Assembly: GCA_964393895.1 (NCBI GenBank) | Contig: CAYMWP010000016.1 | Location: 1-48,658, forward strand | Source: B4-G1 sp964393895 | Lineage (GTDB): Bacteria; Chloroflexota; Anaerolineae; B4-G1 | Length of the DNA: 48,658 bases | Direction of reading: 5' to 3' | Shown: positions 42,198-48,658 of the stretch, one piece after another | How the letters are laid out: the number at the start of each line of letters is the position of its first letter | How positions within the stretch are numbered: the first letter of the stretch is position 1 | Notes under the pieces: model-generated | Told to the model about the DNA's origin: nothing | Database searches by the model: none | Seen by the model: only the letters and a program-made list of their open reading frames with translations | Made by a program: the position numbers and the translations under genes

Positions 42198-42926
42198 TTG
42201 TCAATAATGATCGAGGTTCACGACCTGACAAAATCATTCGGCCCCCGAACTGCTCTGGCAGGCGTGGATCTAGCGGTAGAGTCGGGCCAATTCGTAACAC
42301 TGGTGGGCCCCAACGGCGCAGGCAAAACCACGCTCCTGCGCATCCTGGCGACACTGACCAAGCCCACGTCCGGCGCGGTGCGCATCGCCGGGCTAGATTC
42401 GGCCACGGCCGGGGAGGCGCTACGCCGCCGCATCGGCTTTCTTTCTCACCGCACCCTGCTCTACGACGACCTGACCGCCGAGCAGAACCTCAACTTTTAC
42501 GCCCGCATGTACGATCTGGACGACGGCCCCACCCGCATCACAGATTTGCTCGAGCAAGCAGGGTTAGCGGCGCGGAGACACGACCTGGTGCGCACCTTCT
42601 CGCGGGGTATGCAACAGCGGCTATCGGTAGCGCGAGCCGTGCTCCACCGCCCCCAGGTGCTCCTGTTGGACGAGCCGTACACCGGACTCGATCCCAACGC
42701 AGCCCAGGTATTGACCGACCTGCTGACCAAGCTGGCAGTAGAAGGCTGCACCATCCTACTTACCACCCACAACTTGGGACGCGGCCTGGCGGTGGGCAAG
42801 CGCGTCGTGGTATTATCCCAGGGCCGCATCGTCTACGACGAACACAGAGAGACAATTGACCCAGCCACCTTTCCCGAAACCTACCGCACCCTAACTGCAC
42901 AGTCACGTTTGACGTTTGACGTTTGA
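42198..42926 (+). CDS. ccmA: Heme exporter ATP-binding protein CcmA
   Basis: A 242-residue ABC ATPase. Walker A is GPNGAGKTT, the signature is FSRGMQQRLSVARA, Walker B is VLLLDEPYTGLD and the switch histidine is in TTHNL. With CcmB and CcmC it releases heme-loaded CcmE. The start is probably the TTG at 42198, because GAGGT lies seven bases before it; the ATG at 42207 has no site. The last residues (QSRLTFDV) come from a triple tandem ACGTTTG repeat (42905-42926). Its promoter must lie in the 66 bp between the MITE and the gene, or reading comes from upstream. Confidence 0.88.
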   Translation: MSIMIEVHDLTKSFGPRTALAGVDLAVESGQFVTLVGPNGAGKTTLLRILATLTKPTSGAVRIAGLDSATAGEALRRRIGFLSHRTLLYDDLTAEQNLNFYARMYDLDDGPTRITDLLEQAGLAARRHDLVRTFSRGMQQRLSVARAVLHRPQVLLLDEPYTGLDPNAAQVLTDLLTKLAVEGCTILLTTHNLGRGLAVGKRVVVLSQGRIVYDEHRETIDPATFPETYRTLTAQSRLTFDV

Positions 42927-42957
42927 CTTTGCACGTTTCACGACCGAGGTCAAAGGA

Positions 42958-43629
42958 TTGAACTTTTTTCGCAAAGTATGCGCCATCGTAGCCAAAGACG
43001 TCGCCGCCGAACTGCACACGCGGGAGATGGTCAGCGCCATGCTGGTCTTTGCCGTGCTGGCGCTGTTCATCTTTAGTTTCGCGCTCGACCTGCGGGGAGC
43101 GATGGCCCGCGCGGCGGCTCCGGGCGTGCTGTGGGCCACGGTGGCCTTTGCCGGAACGCTGGGGCTGAGTCGCTCACTGGCGCGCGAGCAACAGAGCGGC
43201 TGTATAGACGGCCTGATGCTGGCCCCGGTGGATCGCAGCGCCATCTTTTTCGGCAAGGCAATAGGGAACCTGATCTTTATGGCAGTCGTGGAGACCGTAC
43301 TCCTGCCCCTCTTCTCCGCCCTCTTCGACGCGCCGCTCCTGCAACCGGAGGTGCTGCTGGTGGCGGTGCTGGGGACGGTGGGGTACGGAGCCGTGGGCAC
43401 GCTGCTGGCAGCCATCGCCGTCAACACACGGGCGCGAGAGGTGATGCTGCCAGTCCTGCTCCTGCCCCTGGCGATCCCGGCCCTCATCGCCGCCGTCCAG
43501 GCCACCGGCCGGCTGGTGGAGGGCGGCACCCTGGCAGAAGCCGGCGGCTGGGTTCGCCTGCTGGTCGTCTACGATCTAGTTATTGTGGCCGTCTCTATGC
43601 TCACATTCGGTTACGTTGTAGAGGAGTAG
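42958..43629 (+). CDS. ccmB: Heme exporter membrane protein CcmB
   Basis: A 223-residue membrane protein with six predicted helices, such as MLVFAVLALFIFSFAL and VLWATVAFAGTLGLSRSLAREQ, the last part being a CcmB hallmark. The start is probably the TTG at 42958, since GAGGT lies seven bases upstream, the same arrangement as ccmA; a reading from 42916 would start inside the tandem repeat. The ccmA stop is 31 bp upstream and ccmC starts 8 bp downstream. Confidence 0.85.
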   Translation: MNFFRKVCAIVAKDVAAELHTREMVSAMLVFAVLALFIFSFALDLRGAMARAAAPGVLWATVAFAGTLGLSRSLAREQQSGCIDGLMLAPVDRSAIFFGKAIGNLIFMAVVETVLLPLFSALFDAPLLQPEVLLVAVLGTVGYGAVGTLLAAIAVNTRAREVMLPVLLLPLAIPALIAAVQATGRLVEGGTLAEAGGWVRLLVVYDLVIVAVSMLTFGYVVEE

Positions 43630-43637
43630 ATAAAGAA

Positions 43638-44339
43638 ATGAGGAAACTTGGACAGGATTGGTTGGGGATCGTGCTGGCAGGGTTGAGCAGCGCGGCCCTG
43701 TTCGTCGCGCTGGGGATGGTCTTTCTCTACGCCCCCCGTGAGGCGACGATGGGAGACGTGCAACGCATCTTTTATTTCCACGTCGCCTCGGCCTGGGTGG
43801 GATTCTTTGCCTTCTTTGTCACCTTTGCAGCGGGGATCGGATACCTGGCGCGAGGGGAGCGGCGCTGGGACATCCTGGCCCTCTCCTCGGTCGAGATCGG
43901 GCTGACTTTTATCACAATGACCGTCGTCACCGGCTCGCTGTGGGCGCGGCCCGCCTGGGGCACCTACTGGACCTGGGAGCCTCGGCTGACCATTTCGGCC
44001 GTACAACTGCTCATCTACATAGCCTACGGCATGCTGCGGGCAGCCATCGAAAGCCCAGAGCGCAAGGCCCGCTTCGCCGCCGTATACGGCATCGTCGCCT
44101 TCGTCACCGTGCCCCTCTCATGGTTCGCCATCCGCTGGTGGCGCACCATCCACCCAGACATTCTGACGAGTGGCGAAGGAATGGCAATGACCTCACGGAT
44201 GGTTCACACCCTGTTGACCTCACTGGCGGCCTTCACGCTGCTCTACGCCACGCTGCTGCGCCAACGGACGCGGTTGGAGCGAGCCGCCGACGCCCTCGCC
44301 TGGCTTCGATTGAGGGCAGAGAACGAAAAAGGAGTCTAA
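43638..44339 (+). CDS. ccmC: Heme exporter protein CcmC
   Basis: A 233-residue protein with six helices and the tryptophan-rich motif WARPAWGTYWTWEPRLT, which handles heme on the outer face for transfer to CcmE. Histidines in IFYFHVASAW and MVHTLLTS are the family's heme ligands. The start is the ATG at 43638. The long frame upstream overlaps ccmB and is not coding. Confidence 0.9.
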   Translation: MRKLGQDWLGIVLAGLSSAALFVALGMVFLYAPREATMGDVQRIFYFHVASAWVGFFAFFVTFAAGIGYLARGERRWDILALSSVEIGLTFITMTVVTGSLWARPAWGTYWTWEPRLTISAVQLLIYIAYGMLRAAIESPERKARFAAVYGIVAFVTVPLSWFAIRWWRTIHPDILTSGEGMAMTSRMVHTLLTSLAAFTLLYATLLRQRTRLERAADALAWLRLRAENEKGV

Positions 44340-44340
44340 A

Positions 44341-44490
44341 ATGCCGATCTACCTGGCAGCCGCTTACGCCGTCTTTTGGGCACTGACGTTCGTGCTAGTC
44401 TTTTCCATTTGGCTGCGCCAGCAAAAGTTGGAGCAAGAGATCAGTGACCTGGCAGCACGGCTGGAAAGAAGCGACAAAAACACCGGGTAA
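44341..44490 (+). CDS. ccmD: CcmD-like small membrane protein
   Basis: A 49-residue protein. One membrane helix (YLAAAYAVFWALTFVLVFSIWL) is followed by a charged helix (KLEQEISDLAARLER). This matches CcmD in size, shape and place right after ccmC; CcmD stabilises the CcmABC complex and helps release holo-CcmE. AAAAGGAG lies upstream of the ATG. It converges on the MoxR gene, with only three bases between the stops. Confidence 0.8.
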   Translation: MPIYLAAAYAVFWALTFVLVFSIWLRQQKLEQEISDLAARLERSDKNTG

Positions 44491-44493
44491 CGC

Positions 44494-45477
<984 letters not shown>

Positions 45478-45498
45478 AGTAACATCCTTCTCAGGTAC

Positions 45499-45531
45499 AG
45501 AAACCAGGTTTTTCGGAAAAACCTGGTTTCT
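45499..45531. terminator. Perfect palindrome, probable terminator
   Basis: AGAAACCAGGTTTTTC (45499-45514) and GAAAAACCTGGTTTCT (45516-45531) pair perfectly about a single base. It lies between the TIM-barrel gene and the MoxR gene. The core AAACCAGGTTTTT is the same word found in the MITE A palindromes, so it may be related to that repeat family. Confidence 0.7.
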
Positions 45532-45535
45532 CTAT

Positions 45536-46369
45536 TCAATCAAAATGCTCACGACAAAACGCCCGCGCCCGGCGCAGCGCCGCCAGGCACTCGACCTCAT
45601 CCGCGGCGTCCAGCGCATCGGGGGCGGTCTCGACGGTGATGACTCCCTGGTATCCATCGCGGGCCAGGGCGCGGAGCAACTCGGCCAGCGGCAGGCGACC
45701 GTCCGGCGGCGAGCGATGCTCCCGCCCATCAAAGTTGGAGAGGTGCACGTGCGCCACCCGCTCCCGCAGCTGCCCATAGACCGCCAGCGGATCCAGCCCC
45801 CAGGTGCCCAGGTGAGTGGTATCGAGCGTGAGATGGGGAAAATGGGAGAGTGCGGCGGGAGTGTTGAACCAGTAACCATTGATCCGCAGCCCCAGGAACT
45901 GTTTCGACGGCATGTTTTCGACCCCGATAGTGACCCCTGCCTCGGCCTCCAACTCGGCCACACGCCCCTCACGCAGAAAGTGAAAGTAAGGCTCGCGGCG
46001 GAGAAGCGGCAGCGGCAAGAAAAAGCGACGCGGCCGGTATCCGTGCCATTGGCCCGCGACGACGTGGAGACGAAACGGCAGATGAGTCACGACCGTTGTC
46101 GCCCCAACCTCCTGCGCCAGCGTCACGGTGCGCTGTAGACGCCCCAGTTGGTCGTCCGGCCAATCTGGCACGTGCGCCACGAAGGGACTGTGAACGACGA
46201 GGATCGGCAGACCACACTCGCCGGACAAGCGGCGCAGGTAACCCGGCTGGCGGCCGTCCCAGCGGTGATCCACCAGCACCTCGATGGAATCGTAGCCGGC
46301 CTCGGCGGCCAACTCAAAGACGCGGGCCATGCCATAACTGTAGAGCGAGCCGGTCGAAAGCGCGATCAC
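45536..46369 (-). CDS. Sugar phosphate isomerase/epimerase family TIM-barrel protein
   Basis: A 277-residue AP-endonuclease-2-like TIM barrel. Metal-binding-type positions are visible: AGYDSIEVLVDH, VVHSPFVAHVPD, GVENMPSK (glutamate), LTLDTTHLGTWG (aspartate and histidine), VAHVHLSNFDG and GVITVETAP (glutamate). It could isomerise sugars or be an endonuclease-IV relative; context does not decide. It starts with a GTG overlapping the peptidase stop (GTGA), so the two are translated together. Confidence 0.8.
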   Translation of the reverse strand: MIALSTGSLYSYGMARVFELAAEAGYDSIEVLVDHRWDGRQPGYLRRLSGECGLPILVVHSPFVAHVPDWPDDQLGRLQRTVTLAQEVGATTVVTHLPFRLHVVAGQWHGYRPRRFFLPLPLLRREPYFHFLREGRVAELEAEAGVTIGVENMPSKQFLGLRINGYWFNTPAALSHFPHLTLDTTHLGTWGLDPLAVYGQLRERVAHVHLSNFDGREHRSPPDGRLPLAELLRALARDGYQGVITVETAPDALDAADEVECLAALRRARAFCREHFD

Positions 46370-48135
46370 AGCGCCTCCAGCTCGTCGAGCAGACCCTGCA
46401 AAACGTCAAAGCCGCCCTGCCAGAATTCGGGCGATGTCATATCGAAGCCAGCCTCGCCGATGATGTGGGCCGGGCTGGCCGAGCCGCCGTAGGAAAGAAT
46501 CCTCTCGTAGCGGGGCAGGAACAACGCGCCTTCGTTCTTGTATTGCCGGTACAAAGCCAGCACCAGCAATTGACCAAAGCTGTAGGCGTAGCAGTAGAAG
46601 GGGGTCGAGTAGATGTGGGGAATGGCGATCCACTCCCAGCAAAAGTCGTCGGAAAGCTCGACCGAATCGCCGAACTGCTCGCGCAGGTTGTCCAGGTAGA
46701 GCGCGCACAGATCATCCGTCGTCGCACCCTCCACGGCCCGCTTGTGCGCTTCAATCTCGAACAGGACAAAGTAGGCCTGGCGGGCGACGGTGGCATAAGC
46801 GCTGTCCAGCACCGTCACCAGCAGATCGCGCAGCACGGCGGGGTCACTCTCCTCGCCGCGCAGCCGATCCACCATCAGCATCTCGGAGAAAACGGACGCC
46901 GTCTCCGCCAGGGGCAGTGCAGAGTGAAAGGTGAGCGCGGAGTGGTCGGCGGCCATCAGGGCGTGGACAGCGTGGCCCAGCTCGTGCGCCACCGTCAGCA
47001 CGTCGTCGGTCTTGCCCACATAGTTGGTCAGCACCCAGGGGGTGAGGCCGGGCAGGACGCCGTAGCAAAAAGCCCCGCCGCGCTTGCCCGGTCGAATCTC
47101 AGAGTCCACGCGCCCATCGCTAAAGACTCGCTGAGCATGACCGGCCAGCGTGGGCGAGAATTGAGCGAGACTAGCGAGCACCAAATCAGCCGCATCCGAA
47201 AAAGGATAGGTCTTCTCGGCTGCCCGAAGGGGGGCATAGACATCGTAGCGGCGCAACTTGTCCACGCCCAGCCAGCGAGCCTTGAGCCGAAAGTAACGGT
47301 GGAAGAGGGGCATGTTCTCACGGCAGACGGTCAACAACGTCTCAGCCACCGGATCGGGAATATCGTTGCCCAGGTTGCGCACCGAGATGGGAGAGTCAAA
47401 GCCACGCAGGGTGACGTTCTCGCTGGCCCAATCGCGCACGATGTTGCCATAGATCTGTCCCAAAACCGTCCCCTGGTCACTGTAGACGCGGTAAAGCTCC
47501 TGATATGCCGCGGCGCGCACCTCCGGCGACGGGTCGCGGACGTACTGGGATAATTCGGCTCGCGTCAATTCCTTGACCTCTCCCTCTACCTCCAGCTTGA
47601 AAGAGAAACGGTTGGTAATCATCTGGTACAGATTCACCAGCGCGCTCACGCCATTGACGTCCTTCAGGTTGATGATCTTTTCCTCTGGCTCGGCCAGCGT
47701 GTACGGCTTGAAACGGCGCAGGGACTCCAGATAGTAGGTAAAATCGCCGCTGGCGGCGAGCAAGCGTTGCGCCGCCCCCTCGTCCAATCCCTTCCACCAC
47801 AGTGAGAAGAATAGTGTCCGGTTCTTCACCTCGGCCGATAACTGCTCCATCCGCCCCAGGAATCCCAAAGCTTCCTGGTTCTGCGTATCCTCGGAGAACC
47901 ACAAATAAGCATAAGCTGTCAGGCACGCGCCGGTGGCATAGATCGCCTCGTAGAGACACACCATCTCCACGAATTCCTGGCTGCTCATCTCGGGCGACAA
48001 ACGCTCACGACCAGCCTCGAACTGGACTACCTGCTGCTCTAGCTGCTCCAAGATGTGCTCGAACTCTTTTCCCTCGTGGGCTGGCAACAGCGCGTCGAGG
48101 CTCCAACCCGATTGCTCAAAATTGTGTTCTTTCAC
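46366..48135 (-). CDS. M3-family oligoendopeptidase (PepF-like)
   Basis: A 589-residue cytoplasmic zinc metallopeptidase that trims short peptides. The zinc motif is TVAHELGHAVHALMA, with the downstream glutamate in LAETASVFSEML, typical of M3. The length matches oligoendopeptidase F. There is no signal peptide. It is followed with overlap by the TIM-barrel gene. Confidence 0.92.
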   Translation of the reverse strand: MKEHNFEQSGWSLDALLPAHEGKEFEHILEQLEQQVVQFEAGRERLSPEMSSQEFVEMVCLYEAIYATGACLTAYAYLWFSEDTQNQEALGFLGRMEQLSAEVKNRTLFFSLWWKGLDEGAAQRLLAASGDFTYYLESLRRFKPYTLAEPEEKIINLKDVNGVSALVNLYQMITNRFSFKLEVEGEVKELTRAELSQYVRDPSPEVRAAAYQELYRVYSDQGTVLGQIYGNIVRDWASENVTLRGFDSPISVRNLGNDIPDPVAETLLTVCRENMPLFHRYFRLKARWLGVDKLRRYDVYAPLRAAEKTYPFSDAADLVLASLAQFSPTLAGHAQRVFSDGRVDSEIRPGKRGGAFCYGVLPGLTPWVLTNYVGKTDDVLTVAHELGHAVHALMAADHSALTFHSALPLAETASVFSEMLMVDRLRGEESDPAVLRDLLVTVLDSAYATVARQAYFVLFEIEAHKRAVEGATTDDLCALYLDNLREQFGDSVELSDDFCWEWIAIPHIYSTPFYCYAYSFGQLLVLALYRQYKNEGALFLPRYERILSYGGSASPAHIIGEAGFDMTSPEFWQGGFDVLQGLLDELEAL

Positions 48136-48159
48136 TTTGCCTCCTCATTCCATCGTCAT

Positions 48160-48603
48160 TCATTGCTCATTGTCCAATTGGTCATTGACCATTGTTAATT
48201 GATCATTAGCCCGCCGCACCCATTCCCGCTCCCCCTCGAACGTCAGCGCCGCCAGAGCCTCGTCCCAGGGAAGCCAGGCAGGCTCGAATTGCTCTTCCCC
48301 GCCAGCAGGCGAACTCGCACCGTCCGCCAGCACCATCAAAAAGTAGCGCTCGGTGCGCACGACGTGGCGTTCCTCGTAATCGAACTCGACCACCTGCACG
48401 CCCAGGTCGGCCTCTATCGTCAGGTCAGCGTAGCCGCTCTCCTCGCGGGCCTCGCGCAGCGCCGCCGCCTGCACGTCTTCCCCCGGCTCGACGTGTCCCT
48501 TGGGTAGCCGCACCTCACCCCGCCCAGGGCGGCGCAGCACCAGCACGTGGTCACCGTGCACGACGACGCCGCCCGCAGCGGTGTAACGAACATAGTCCTC
48601 CAC
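48160..48603 (-). CDS. NUDIX hydrolase
   Basis: A 147-residue protein. The NUDIX box is complete: GHVEPGEDVQAAALREAREESGY, preceded by VLVLRRPGRGEVRLPKG. Such small enzymes hydrolyse nucleoside diphosphate derivatives; the substrate is not evident. The C-terminal residues (ANDQLTMVNDQLDNEQ) are translated from an ATTGGTCATTG-like near-repeat (48160-48210) and are probably not part of the fold. It lies upstream of the M3 peptidase on the same strand. Confidence 0.88.
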   Translation of the reverse strand: MEDYVRYTAAGGVVVHGDHVLVLRRPGRGEVRLPKGHVEPGEDVQAAALREAREESGYADLTIEADLGVQVVEFDYEERHVVRTERYFLMVLADGASSPAGGEEQFEPAWLPWDEALAALTFEGEREWVRRANDQLTMVNDQLDNEQ

Positions 48604-48658
48604 CTAGCTACCTGACAGTTTTTATCCATAGACTGGCCGCAACCGAATCGAGACTGAC

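Noticed and set aside
46096..47553. Long plus-strand open frame of about 485 codons opposite the M3 peptidase and TIM-barrel genes
   Set aside because: The opposite strand encodes two proteins with clear catalytic motifs, and the long antisense frame follows from GC-rich codon use. It shows no domain.

Overview
The window looks like a piece of a metagenome-assembled genome from an anaerobic or facultative bacterium of the Chloroflexota, most likely Anaerolineae. This is inferred from gene content, protein style and the dispersed palindromic repeats, not from a marker gene. A run of exactly 100 N (31981-32080) marks a scaffold join. Most of the window is energy metabolism: hydrogen, formate, c-type cytochromes and HdrB/HdrD-like iron-sulfur proteins.

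Layout. 1-4.2 kb holds an acyl-CoA dehydrogenase, a conserved small protein, a PUA-like/PDDEXK nuclease and a DUF6883/DUF4926 pair. The pair sits between an intact gene end and a decayed copy of that same end. From 18.2 kb down to 4.3 kb, on the minus strand, runs a hydrogenase region: hypA-hypB-hypC, an AI-2E-type membrane protein, a decayed second hypC, an HdrD-like protein, a DRTGG protein, a CBS/ATPase regulator, a group 3b [NiFe] hydrogenase (hyhBGDA), its protease, a response regulator and a histidine kinase. After a palindromic element come two more Fe-S electron-transfer proteins. A LysR regulator (18.5-19.5 kb) diverges from this region and is surrounded by miniature transposon-like elements, one nested in another.

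20.2-27.7 kb, plus strand, is a selenium-rich formate dehydrogenase operon: a Tat-exported selenocysteine formate dehydrogenase, an Fe-S subunit, a NrfD-type quinone subunit, then three small membrane-anchored redox proteins (one peroxiredoxin, two thioredoxin-like), each with an in-frame UGA at the catalytic position, then fdhE. Each UGA is followed by a possible SECIS-like hairpin. The next 0.6 kb holds the decayed end of a group 1 hydrogenase large subunit and its protease. Converging on it from the minus strand are a second NrfD/Fe-S pair and a decaheme cytochrome. The cytochrome's secretion signal lies in an upstream rhodanese-cytochrome reading frame, and only an in-frame UGA separates the two.

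33.5-44.5 kb carries an ArsR regulator with a visible promoter and operator, a 1022-residue FAD/Fe-S fusion with a Met/Pro-rich tail, and a cytochrome c maturation cluster (ccmE, ccmF fused to a TlpA thioredoxin domain, two accessory genes, then ccmA, B, C, D). An antisense ribbon-helix-helix antitoxin gene, itself broken by a 161-bp MITE, splits the ccm cluster. The right end has a MoxR ATPase, a TIM-barrel isomerase, an M3 oligopeptidase and a NUDIX hydrolase.

The genes suggest periplasmic formate oxidation passing electrons through NrfD to the quinone pool, with multiheme cytochromes matured by the ccm genes, and cytoplasmic NAD(P)-linked hydrogen turnover by the 3b hydrogenase. No rRNA, tRNA or CRISPR array was recognised; selA, selB, selC and selD are not visible here.
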